A stretch of 64,000 nucleotides of DNA from assembly GCA_036488815.1 (NCBI GenBank), contig DASXGX010000045.1:1-64000 (forward strand). Reading direction: 5' to 3'. Positions 16,095 to 23,817 of this stretch are shown piece after piece. Both the position numbers and the translations under genes were made by a program. This DNA comes from Roseiarcus sp036488815. GTDB taxonomy: Bacteria > Pseudomonadota > Alphaproteobacteria > Rhizobiales > Beijerinckiaceae. Position 1 is the first letter of the stretch. Each line of letters begins with the position of its first letter. Below the pieces are notes generated by a model. That model was not told where the DNA came from. It saw only the letters and a list, made by a program, of their open reading frames with translations, and did not search any database.

Positions 16095-16108
16095 CCATTT
16101 GCAAATGG
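16095..16108. promoter_or_regulatory. 14-base perfect palindrome after ribbon-helix-helix gene
   Basis: CCATTTGCAAATGG is a perfect palindrome beginning two bases after the stop codon and about 190 bases before the esterase start. It could be an operator for the esterase or part of a transcript end. No T-run follows, so a classical terminator is not supported. Confidence 0.3.
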
Positions 16109-16120
16109 GTTGGCGCACAC

Positions 16121-16155
16121 GTCATGGCCGGGCTTGTCCCGGCCAACCACGCGGC
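16121..16155. repeat. REP-like dispersed palindromic element
   Basis: GTCATGGCCGGGCTTGTCCC followed by GGCC forms a 7-base stem (GGCCGGG 16126-16132, CCCGGCC 16138-16144) around the loop CTTGT. This matches from memory the short intergenic palindrome that recurs many times in Bradyrhizobium-like and related Hyphomicrobiales genomes. Only one copy is seen in this window. It lies between the ribbon-helix-helix gene and the esterase. Confidence 0.6.
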
Positions 16156-16293
16156 GCCGTCACATAGACCCTATGACGTTAGAATCGTCGGCTCGGCGTG
16201 GATGCCAGGCGCAAGGCCGGTCATGACGAGAGAGCTGCTCGGCGCGGCGACCAGAATGCAGAAGGCGCTAGCGCGCTTGAAAGGAACACGCTC

Positions 16294-17562
16294 ATGAAAA
16301 TCGATTTCGCTGAGGCCATGCGGTTGGCCACGCTCTCAACTCGCGCGAACAACGTTATGAATGCGACGAAGATCATCCTGCAAGCCGTTTCAGGGCGGCC
16401 CGAAATCAGCGATGACGATACAGCATCCTCGGATAGCCCGGTCGATGATCTGAAGGTGCATCCGACGCTGCGCTTGATCGAGCGGGATCCAGAACGCGAG
16501 AAGGACTCCCGTGAAGGGCAGCCTGCGTCCGGCACGCCGACGAGTGCGAGGGCCGTCGCGGGCTTCCGGCCCCTTGAACGTTCAGCGCGCGCGCGAAAGC
16601 CGATGGGCGAGGTCTTACGGACGTTGCGCGAAGGCCCGTTGGCGTCGCCCGGCTTCCTGGATGCAAAGCATGCCACTAAGCCTCCGGCAGTTCCGGAAGG
16701 CGCGCAATTCCTGACGCGATCCTTCACATGTGCGGCGGGGACGCGCGATTACAAACTCTACATTCCCGCCTCGGCGCCGGACGCTCCACGCGGCCTGATT
16801 GTGATGCTGCACGGGTGCAAACAGGATCCAAACGATTTCGCTGTCGGCACGAACATGAACGCGATCGCCGAGTCCCGCGGTCTTTTGGTCGCCTATCCGA
16901 GCCAGGCGCGCTCCGCGAATGCGTCATCATGCTGGAACTGGTTCAATCCGGCCGACCAATTCCGCAACGCCGGGGAGCCCTCCATAATTGCGGGTCTCAC
17001 GCGAGACATCGTCTCGGCGTTCGGCCTCGACCGCCGCAGCGTATTCGTGGCCGGCTTGTCTGCCGGCGGCGCGATGGCGGCGGTGATGGGCGAGACCTAT
17101 CCCGACCTCTTTGCCGCTGTCGGAGTTCATTCGGGTCTGGCTTACGGCTCCGCGAATGATGTGATGTCCGCCTTCGCGGCGATGCGAGGGCCCGCGGAGA
17201 TTTCCTCGACTGAAAGGCTGAATGTCGCGTCGGATGAAAGGCCCCGCGTCCGCACGATCGTGTTTCATGGCGCGCGAGACCGAACGGTTCATCCCGCGAA
17301 CGCCGACCGAATCGTCGAGGTCGCTCGCTCGCAATTGGAGATCGAGCCTCATCGACTCGATAGCAAAGGTGTCGCGGGCGCGCGTCAGTACACGAGCACG
17401 GCGTTCTTCGACTCCGATGGCGTTCCGGTCGTTGAACTCTGGCGGATCACCGGCGCCGGCCACGCCTGGTCTGGCGGAAATCCCAACGGATCGTTCGCGG
17501 ATTCAAAAGGCCCCGACGCCTCTGCTGAGATGGTCCGGTTTTTCCTGGCGGATGCCCGTTGA
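16294..17562 (+). CDS. PHB depolymerase-family esterase
   Basis: 422 residues. Residues 1-135 form a low-similarity, probably flexible N-terminal extension with no signal peptide. Then comes an alpha/beta-hydrolase of the esterase-PHB type: oxyanion region LIVMLHGCKQDPNDFAVGTNMN, SSCWNWFNPADQ, nucleophile elbow GLSAGG (Ser256), acid region HGARDRTVHPANAD and catalytic His in GAGHAWSGG. It would hydrolyse polyhydroxyalkanoate-like or feruloyl-type esters; the lack of a signal peptide favours an intracellular role, but the true substrate is unknown. AAAGGA lies upstream of ATG 16294, which is preferred over a longer frame from 16198. Confidence 0.85.
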   Translation: MKIDFAEAMRLATLSTRANNVMNATKIILQAVSGRPEISDDDTASSDSPVDDLKVHPTLRLIERDPEREKDSREGQPASGTPTSARAVAGFRPLERSARARKPMGEVLRTLREGPLASPGFLDAKHATKPPAVPEGAQFLTRSFTCAAGTRDYKLYIPASAPDAPRGLIVMLHGCKQDPNDFAVGTNMNAIAESRGLLVAYPSQARSANASSCWNWFNPADQFRNAGEPSIIAGLTRDIVSAFGLDRRSVFVAGLSAGGAMAAVMGETYPDLFAAVGVHSGLAYGSANDVMSAFAAMRGPAEISSTERLNVASDERPRVRTIVFHGARDRTVHPANADRIVEVARSQLEIEPHRLDSKGVAGARQYTSTAFFDSDGVPVVELWRITGAGHAWSGGNPNGSFADSKGPDASAEMVRFFLADAR

Positions 17563-17596
17563 CCGTGGAGCCGCCGCCAAGGGTCCCGTTGTCGCG

Positions 17597-18280
17597 CTAT
17601 TCGCTCGATCCGCGCGCGCTCAAGAACGCCCGCATGTGAAAGCCCGCCTGCTCCGGCCGCTGCGCATATTCAGCGCCGATCGGACAGGCGCGGCGCGCGA
17701 GGCAACCACCGCTCATGCACGCGCTCCCCTCTTCCTTGCGCAGATGCGCGGCGCAGGCCGCGACGTCGTAGCCGCTCGTGGCGAAGGCGCCGACGGGACA
17801 TGCGGAAAGGCACGGTCGGGACACGCAAGTTTCGCACGGGCTCGCGCGAACTTCGTGGGGCGGAATCGCGATTGGCCGCGGGAAGGCGAGCGCGCCGCGG
17901 TAACTGTGCCACAGGCCATAGTCCGGATGGATCAGGAGGCCGAGCGGCGAGGCGTGGACCGTTTCGGCGCGCAACGCCCAGCGCTGGAAGGGCCAGTACG
18001 GCGGACCGCCGAAGGGAAAGAGCGGCCTCGCGCCAATCTCGACCGCGAGCGCATCGATGACGCGGCGGCTCCAGCGATCAAGCGGATCGGCTTTGTCATC
18101 GCGCGCTTCGGGCGAGGCTGCGAAGGCGTCCCAGCCCTGTGGGCCGGCGGCGCCGACGAGGACGATCGCGGCGATACCGTCGAGGCCGTTCGACCGGTCG
18201 GCGTCCTCGAGCGCAAAGGCGCCGCGTGCGGCGAGGCCGCGAGCTTCGATCGCCGAGACAATCCGCGCCAGCGCAAGCAT
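17597..18280 (-). CDS. 4Fe-4S dicluster protein, QueG-like C-terminal type
   Basis: 227 residues. The C-terminal third holds CETCVSRPCLSACPVGA and a second Cys set (ACMSGGCLARRACPIG), i.e. about eight cysteines for two 4Fe-4S clusters. The N-terminal part, with GPPYWPFQRWALRAE and HPDYGLWHSYRGAL, resembles the region around the ferredoxin part of QueG-type epoxyqueuosine reductases, but the protein is much shorter than QueG (about 350). Electron-transfer or reductase role; partner unknown. It sits 40 bases after fabH on the same strand and may be its distal operon partner. Confidence 0.7.
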   Translation of the reverse strand: MLALARIVSAIEARGLAARGAFALEDADRSNGLDGIAAIVLVGAAGPQGWDAFAASPEARDDKADPLDRWSRRVIDALAVEIGARPLFPFGGPPYWPFQRWALRAETVHASPLGLLIHPDYGLWHSYRGALAFPRPIAIPPHEVRASPCETCVSRPCLSACPVGAFATSGYDVAACAAHLRKEEGSACMSGGCLARRACPIGAEYAQRPEQAGFHMRAFLSARGSSE

Positions 18281-18320
18281 CGTGTCTCTCAGGCGTGCCC
18301 CAATCCTAGGTGAAGGGCGC

Positions 18321-19307
18321 TCACCAGCGGATCAGCGCGGCGCCCCAGGTAAAGCCGCCGCCCATCGCCTCGATCATCACGAGATCGCCCTTCTTGATGC
18401 GCCCATCGCGCACAGCGACGTTGAGGGCCAGCGGAATCGAGGCGGCGGAGGTGTTGCCGTGCTGATCGACGGTGACGACCACCTTTTCGCGCGCAAGGCC
18501 GAGCTTGTCGGCGGAGGCGTCGATGATGCGGCGATTGGCCTGATGCGGCACGAACCAGTCGATGTCGTCGGCGCCGACTTTCGCCTCGTCGAAACACGCG
18601 CGGATGACGTCGGTGACCATGCCGACGGCGTGCTTGAAGACTTCCTTGCCTTCCATCCTGAGGTGGCCCACCGTTTTGGTGGTCGAGGGGCCGCCGTCGA
18701 CGTAGAGCTTGGCGCGATGTCGCCCGTCTGAGCGCAACTTGCTGCATATGACCCCGGCCGAATGCAGATCGCCGTCGCTCTCCACCGCCTCGAGCACAAT
18801 CGCTCCGGCGCCGTCGCCGAACAGGACGCAGGTCGCGCGGTCGGACCAGTCGAGCAGGCGCGAGAAGGTCTCCGCGCCGATCACCAGCGCGCGCTTATGC
18901 GAGCCGGAGACGAGGAACTTGTCGGCCGTCGTCACGGCGAAGACGAAGCCGGAACACACCGCCTGGAGATCGAATCCGGCTCCGTGCGTCATGCCCAGAC
19001 GGTCCTGAACCTGCGTTGCGACGGAGGGAAAGGTGTAGTCCGGCGTGGAGGTCGCGACGACGACGAGGTCGATGTCCGCCGGCGTGAGCCCGGCGTCGGC
19101 GAGGGCGGCCTCGGCCGCTTTGGCGGCAAGCGTCGAGGTCGTCTCGTCCTCCGCCGCGATGTGGCGCTGGCGAATGCCGGTGCGCTGCTGGATCCATTCG
19201 TCGCTGGTGTCGACGATCGTCGCCATTTCGGCGTTGCTGATCATGCGCTTCGGCAGATAAGAGCCGATGCCTCTGACGACGGAGCGGAGTTTGGTGACGG
19301 TATTCAA
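18321..19307 (-). CDS. fabH: Beta-ketoacyl-ACP synthase III
   Basis: About 328 residues with the full KAS III triad: AVCSGF (Cys near 118), WFVPHQANRRII (His) and DQHGNTSAASIPLAL (Asn), plus the GDGAGAIVLE glycine loop. It condenses acetyl-CoA with malonyl-ACP to start fatty-acid synthesis. Start: TTG 19307 has GGGAAG upstream and gives a normal N-terminus (LNTVTKLRSVVRGIGSYLP); TTG 19322 is the upstream alternative. Directly downstream of plsX, as is usual in alphaproteobacteria. Confidence 0.95.
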   Translation of the reverse strand: MNTVTKLRSVVRGIGSYLPKRMISNAEMATIVDTSDEWIQQRTGIRQRHIAAEDETTSTLAAKAAEAALADAGLTPADIDLVVVATSTPDYTFPSVATQVQDRLGMTHGAGFDLQAVCSGFVFAVTTADKFLVSGSHKRALVIGAETFSRLLDWSDRATCVLFGDGAGAIVLEAVESDGDLHSAGVICSKLRSDGRHRAKLYVDGGPSTTKTVGHLRMEGKEVFKHAVGMVTDVIRACFDEAKVGADDIDWFVPHQANRRIIDASADKLGLAREKVVVTVDQHGNTSAASIPLALNVAVRDGRIKKGDLVMIEAMGGGFTWGAALIRW

Positions 19308-19334
19308 CGGCGTTCTTCCCAAGGGCGCATGAGG

Positions 19335-20390
19335 TCACGAGACCGCGGGAGCCGCGGCGCGAGTCCGCGCTTCGTTCGCTTGAGCGATCATATCGCGAAT
19401 CTTCCCCAATAATTCTTGACGCACCATGTCGTAGCCGACCTCGATTGCGCCAGCGTAACTTTCAGCGTCCGCGCCCCCATGGCTCTTGATGACGACGCCG
19501 TCAAGCCCGAGGAAAACGCCGCCGTTGACCCTGCCTGGATCCATTTTCTCGCGCAGGGCCCGGAAGGCGTCCCGCGCGAGGAGATAACCGAGGCGCGACA
19601 GCAAGCTATGGCCCATCGCGTCGCGGATGTATTGGCCGATCTGCTTGGCGGTGCCCTCGGCGGTTTTCAGCGCGATGTTGCCCGTGAAGCCCTCGGTGAC
19701 GATCACGTCGACGGTTCCCTTGCCGAGATCGTCGCCCTCGACGAAGCCGTGATACTGCATATGAGGCAGCGCCGTCTCGCGCAGGACCCGCCCGGCCGTC
19801 TTGACCTCCTCGATGCCCTTGATCTCCTCGACGCCGACATTGAGAAGGCCGACCGTCGGGCTGTCAATGTCGAAGACAATGCGCGCCATGGCCGCGCCCA
19901 TGATCGCCAGATCGATGAGGTGCTCGGCGTCCGCGCCGATCGAAGCGCCGACGTCCAGCACAATCGATTCGCCTCGCACCGTCGGCCACATCGCCGCGAT
20001 CGCCGGCCGCTCGATCAGCGGCATCGTGTGCAGGCACACTTTGGCCATCGCCATCAGCGCCCCCGTGTTGCCGGCCGAAACGACGCAATCCGCCTCGCCC
20101 TTTTTCACCGCCTCGATCGCCATCCACATTGACGATGAGCGTCGTCCGGAGCGCAGCGCCTGGCTGGGCTTGTCCGTCATTTTGATTGCGACGTCGCAAT
20201 GGACGAATCGCGACTTGCGCGCCAGCGCCGCGCGCGCCCGCAGCAGCGGCGCAACCGCCTTCTGATCCCCGTAGATGATGAACTCGACGTCCGGCCGTCG
20301 CTCAAGCGCGATCGCCGCCGCATCCAGGACCACCGAGGGTCCATGGTCTCCCCCCATGGCGTCGAGCGCTATGCGAATGTCCGTGTTCAT
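19335..20390 (-). CDS. plsX: Phosphate acyltransferase
   Basis: 351 residues. It starts MNTDIRIALDAMGGDHGPSV, the typical PlsX N-terminus, with VSAGNTGALMA, LDVGASIGADAEHL and VTEGFTGNIALKT as family landmarks. It makes acyl-phosphate from acyl-ACP for PlsY in phospholipid synthesis. Followed after 27 bases by fabH. The ATG at 20390 fits the family; upstream frame to 20558 is unsupported. Divergent from the amidase gene. Confidence 0.95.
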   Translation of the reverse strand: MNTDIRIALDAMGGDHGPSVVLDAAAIALERRPDVEFIIYGDQKAVAPLLRARAALARKSRFVHCDVAIKMTDKPSQALRSGRRSSSMWMAIEAVKKGEADCVVSAGNTGALMAMAKVCLHTMPLIERPAIAAMWPTVRGESIVLDVGASIGADAEHLIDLAIMGAAMARIVFDIDSPTVGLLNVGVEEIKGIEEVKTAGRVLRETALPHMQYHGFVEGDDLGKGTVDVIVTEGFTGNIALKTAEGTAKQIGQYIRDAMGHSLLSRLGYLLARDAFRALREKMDPGRVNGGVFLGLDGVVIKSHGGADAESYAGAIEVGYDMVRQELLGKIRDMIAQANEARTRAAAPAVS

Positions 20391-20607
20391 CCAAACGTTG
20401 ATCCTGCCTGCTCCCCAGCTTGGCGCGCGGGACAATAGCCGCTTCGCCGCGCAAGGCAAACGTCGCGCATAAAGGGACGGTTCATTTGACCAAATTGCGG
20501 CTCTGTGCGCGTCAGCGCGCGCGATTTGGGTTGCTGGCGCCGGCGATTCCCCCGACAATCGCGCCGCGGGCGGCTCGCGAACGGGCGCGCTTTCCGAAGG
20601 GGCGAAC

Positions 20608-22104
20608 TTGGGCGGCTTTGCGGACTACGCCGATTATGACGGGCTCGGTCTCGCTGAGCTGGTGCGCAAGGGCGAGGTGACGCCTGCGGAACTCCTGGAA
20701 GAGGCGATCGCCCGCGTCGAGAAAGACAATCCTCGTCTCAACGCGGTCGTCTGGAAGCTCTACGAGAGCGCGCGCAAAGCGGCGGCCGGCGCATTCAGCG
20801 GACCGTTTGGGGGCGTGCCGTTCTTCATCAAGGATTTGATGGCGCCGGTTGCGGGCGCGCCGATGAGCCAAGGCAACCGCCGGCTCGTCGGCGTCCCGCG
20901 CGAAATCGACGCGGAGGTTATCGCGCGATACCGTAAAGCCGGCCTCGTTTTCGTTGGGAAGACCAATGTGCCCGAGTTCGGCCTCGCCCCGGTCACCGAA
21001 TCGAAGGCGCTGGGGCCGTGCCGCAATCCTTGGAACCCCGACCACAGCCCCGGCGGCTCCAGCGGCGGCGCCGCGGCCGCGGTGGCGGCGGGGTTCGCCC
21101 CGATGGCGCACGCCACCGACGGCGGCGGCTCGATTCGCATTCCGGCCTCCTGCTGCGGCTTGTTCGGCCTCAAGCCGACCCGCGGGCGCACGCCGAACGG
21201 CCCTGGCGCCGGCGAAATCTGGCGCGGTTTCTCGGCTGGCCACGCGGTGACCCGCACGGTTCGCGACAGCGCGGCCTTGCTCGACGCCACACAAGGGGTC
21301 GACGTCGGCGCGCCGTACGAAATCAAGCCGCCTGAGCGGCCCTATCTCGAGGAGGTCGGGCGCCCACCGGGCCGATTGCGGATTGCGTTTTCGACCTCTC
21401 CGTTCTTTGCGCCCTCTGTTCATCCCGACTGTGTCGAGGGAGTGGAGGCGACCGTCGCCCTACTAAAGGAGCTTGGCCACGAGGTCGTCGAGGCGACGCC
21501 CCCGCTCGATCGCGAGCCGCTGATCCTCGCCTTCTTGAAGATCGTTGCAGGCGAGACGCGGGCCGACGTGGAGGCGACCGAGCGCCTCGTCGGACGGTCG
21601 CTCGGATTCGCCGATTTCGAGCCCTCGACCTATCTCATCAGCCTGCTCGGCAAATCCTGGAGCGCCGCCGACTATGCGGGCGCGGCGCGAACGCTGCAGA
21701 ACTGGGCGCGAACGGTCGGCGCCTTCTTCACCGACTACGATATCCTGCTGACGCCGACCCTCGCCGCCCCGCCGGCCCTGGTCGGCGCGATGAATCCCCC
21801 GCCCGCGCAGGCGGCGCTGCTCGAGATCCTCGGGCGCCTGCACGCGGGCTGGTTCGTCAAGCTGACCGGGCTTGCGCAGCTCTTGGCGCAGAAATCGCTG
21901 AGCTACATTCCCTATACGCCGCTGTTCAACGTGACCGGCCAGCCGGCGGCGTCTCTGCCGTTGCACTGGAACGCGGCGGGACTGCCGATCGGCATGCATT
22001 TCGTCGCGCGCTGGGGCGACGAGGCGACGCTCTTTCGTCTCGCCGCCCAGTTGGAGCGCGCGAAGCCCTGGTTCGCCCGCAGGCCGCCGGGGGTTTGGTC
22101 CTAG
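20608..22104 (+). CDS. Amidase-signature family hydrolase
   Basis: 498 residues. Amidase-signature Ser-Ser-Lys triad: Lys in GGVPFFIKDLMAPV, and the glycine/serine-rich SPGGSSGGAAAAVAAGFAPM with the cis-Ser and nucleophile, followed by ATDGGGSIRIPASCCGLFGLKP. Soluble. Substrate amide unknown; not GatA, since there are no gatB/gatC neighbours and the C-terminal half differs. Start TTG 20608 has AAGGGG six bases upstream. Its stop overlaps that of the convergent DedA gene. Confidence 0.85.
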   Translation: MGGFADYADYDGLGLAELVRKGEVTPAELLEEAIARVEKDNPRLNAVVWKLYESARKAAAGAFSGPFGGVPFFIKDLMAPVAGAPMSQGNRRLVGVPREIDAEVIARYRKAGLVFVGKTNVPEFGLAPVTESKALGPCRNPWNPDHSPGGSSGGAAAAVAAGFAPMAHATDGGGSIRIPASCCGLFGLKPTRGRTPNGPGAGEIWRGFSAGHAVTRTVRDSAALLDATQGVDVGAPYEIKPPERPYLEEVGRPPGRLRIAFSTSPFFAPSVHPDCVEGVEATVALLKELGHEVVEATPPLDREPLILAFLKIVAGETRADVEATERLVGRSLGFADFEPSTYLISLLGKSWSAADYAGAARTLQNWARTVGAFFTDYDILLTPTLAAPPALVGAMNPPPAQAALLEILGRLHAGWFVKLTGLAQLLAQKSLSYIPYTPLFNVTGQPAASLPLHWNAAGLPIGMHFVARWGDEATLFRLAAQLERAKPWFARRPPGVWS

Positions 22105-22748
22105 CGCGACTGCGGCGCGACGAGCGGTCCCGGCAACGCCGCTTCGGCTTTTGCGAGCAACAGCTTCTCGTGATGGGCGATGAAGCGGCTGGCGGCGACG
22201 GCGCCGATCAGCGCCACGACGAGCGCGGTTACGCCGACCGGTCGCGCGTAGTGCTCGAACGCTTGGCCGAGAAAATAGCCGCCCAGCCCGAAGATGGTCG
22301 CCCAAACGATGCCGCCGAGCGCGTTGAAGACGAGAAACCGCGGCCAGGGCAAGTGATTGACCCCGGCGAGGAAGGCGGCGAACGCCCGCAGCACGGCGAC
22401 AAAGCGGCCGAAAAATACGATTTTGCCACCGTGGCGTTGGAACAGATATTGCGCCAGCTTGAGGCGCGCCTCGTCGACGCGGATGTACCGTCCGTAGCGG
22501 TAAATCAGGGGAAAGCCGAATTCGCGGCCGACCCAATAGCCGGCGTTGTCGCCGAGAATGGCCGCCGCCGCGCCGCACGCGATCACGAGGGCGATGTGGA
22601 GATCGCCGCGGCCGGCGAGAACGGCGGCGGTCACCAGCGCCGTTTCGCCCGGCATCGGCACGCCAGCGCTCTCCAGCGCGACCAGGACGAAAACGGCGAC
22701 GTAGCCGTAATCCGAGACGAAATGGTGAAGGGCGTGCAGAATGTGCAT
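22101..22748 (-). CDS. DedA-family (VTT domain) membrane protein
   Basis: 215 residues, about 5-6 membrane segments. DedA landmarks: GVPMPGETALVTAAVLAG in the first re-entrant region, GDNAGYWVGREFGFPL, FFGRFVAVLRAFAAFLAG and NALGGIVWATIFGLGGYFLG. The family acts in phospholipid flipping and membrane homeostasis, with proton coupling. Convergent with the amidase gene, sharing the four bases CTAG that hold both TAG stops (22101-22104). Confidence 0.9.
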   Translation of the reverse strand: MHILHALHHFVSDYGYVAVFVLVALESAGVPMPGETALVTAAVLAGRGDLHIALVIACGAAAAILGDNAGYWVGREFGFPLIYRYGRYIRVDEARLKLAQYLFQRHGGKIVFFGRFVAVLRAFAAFLAGVNHLPWPRFLVFNALGGIVWATIFGLGGYFLGQAFEHYARPVGVTALVVALIGAVAASRFIAHHEKLLLAKAEAALPGPLVAPQSR

Positions 22749-22781
22749 GGCGGCTTTCGGCTCCGTGGCGCGGGCCGGAAC

Positions 22782-23147
22782 TTAGCCTGGGCCAGCGCGG
22801 CTGGTAAGGCGCCGCGCATTCGCCCGCACCGTGCGACGCCCGGGGGCGACTGCCGCCTCGGCCACGCCAGCGAGACCGAGCGCGGCGTCCTCGACCGTGC
22901 GCACGCCGCCGAACGCGGCTTTCATCATGAAGGCGCCCCACGCCATTTGGGCGGCGAAGGCGCCCTCGCAGGCGGCGACGACCTTTTCTTCGACCATGCG
23001 GCGCGCCTCGCGCGCCTGCGCGCTCGTCCCCTTGAGGTCGGGGGTCGTGAGCTGGTGGGTCCGCACGGCGATCGTGACCGCCGCATCCGCTCCGGCGCGC
23101 ATGGTGGCGAAGGCCATGCGGAGCGACCGCTTCCTCAAACGACTCAT
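22782..23147 (-). CDS. Small helical protein, phasin-like
   Basis: 121 residues, starting MSRLRKRSLRMAFATMRAGADAAVTIAVRT, with a central amphipathic helix (AREARRMVEEKVVAACEGAF) and a basic tail. No cysteines, no signal peptide, no clear membrane segment. Composition and helix pattern recall phasins that coat polyhydroxyalkanoate granules, and many of these organisms store PHB, but I cannot assign it firmly. Start ATG 23147 (GAGGG upstream) is preferred to a longer frame. Lies 33 bases upstream of the DedA gene on the same strand. Confidence 0.5.
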   Translation of the reverse strand: MSRLRKRSLRMAFATMRAGADAAVTIAVRTHQLTTPDLKGTSAQAREARRMVEEKVVAACEGAFAAQMAWGAFMMKAAFGGVRTVEDAALGLAGVAEAAVAPGRRTVRANARRLTSRAGPG

Positions 23148-23238
23148 AGTTTTTCCCTCGGCCCCGCCCCGCGCGCGCAAATTACGCGGCGACGCATGCA
23201 AGCGCTATAACGACGAACGACGCAAAAAGTTCGATCTC

Positions 23239-23252
23239 GCGCCAATTGGCGC
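23239..23252. promoter_or_regulatory. 14-base palindrome in divergent intergenic region
   Basis: GCGCCAATTGGCGC is a perfect palindrome in the 280-base divergent gap between the phasin-like gene and the DUF423 gene. It could be an operator for either. The rest of the gap shows no gene; a TTGACA hexamer at 23367-23372 has no convincing -10 partner. Confidence 0.25.
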
Positions 23253-23427
23253 CATCAATACTGACGACCTGCGGCGAAATATCGGCCGCGGGCGACCGAC
23301 CTGCTGGGCCAAGTGGTCACGTTTCCGTATATTTGCATGAGAATTACGCTGCGACATATCGCGGTCTTGACAGCCCGGCGCGGATCCGCACGTCTGCAAT
23401 TCGCAATCCATTCTAAGGGAGCCGCCA

Positions 23428-23814
23428 TTGATCCGCGTCGCCGACGCCCTCGCCACGCTCGCCGCGCTGATGGGCGCCGCCGGAGTCGCCATAGCGGCCT
23501 TGGGTGAGCATGCCGGCGGCGGCGATTTGGCGACGACCGCCTCCATGTTTCTCGTGCTGCACGCGGCGGCCCTGCTCGGCGCGAGCGCGCACGCGCGTCA
23601 GCGGCCCCGCCCGCGCGTTCTGCTCATCGGCGGCTTTGCGTTGGCGATCGGCACGATTGTGTTTTCTGCCGATCTCGCCACCCGCGCCTTTTCCGGCGCG
23701 CGGCTGTTTCCCTTCGCGGCGCCGATCGGAGGCTCGCTGATGATCCTCTCTTGGCTCCTGCTGGCGATCGTCTTCAACTATTCGGCCACGCGCGCGGCGG
23801 ACCAGTTTCCTTAG
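23428..23814 (+). CDS. DUF423-family small membrane protein
   Basis: 128 residues with four predicted membrane segments. The pattern AALMGAAGVAIAALGEHA at the N-terminus, ASMFLVLHAAALLGA in the second helix and LFPFAAPIGGSLMILSWLLLAI at the end matches DUF423 (YgdD-like) proteins. Function unknown. Start TTG 23428 with AAGGGA seven bases upstream. Convergent with adenine deaminase; the two stops are three bases apart. Confidence 0.8.
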   Translation: MIRVADALATLAALMGAAGVAIAALGEHAGGGDLATTASMFLVLHAAALLGASAHARQRPRPRVLLIGGFALAIGTIVFSADLATRAFSGARLFPFAAPIGGSLMILSWLLLAIVFNYSATRAADQFP

Positions 23815-23817
23815 CCT

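Noticed and set aside
21463..22941. Minus-strand frame spanning amidase end and dedA
   Set aside because: Arg-rich shadow; the amidase and DedA frames carry family motifs.
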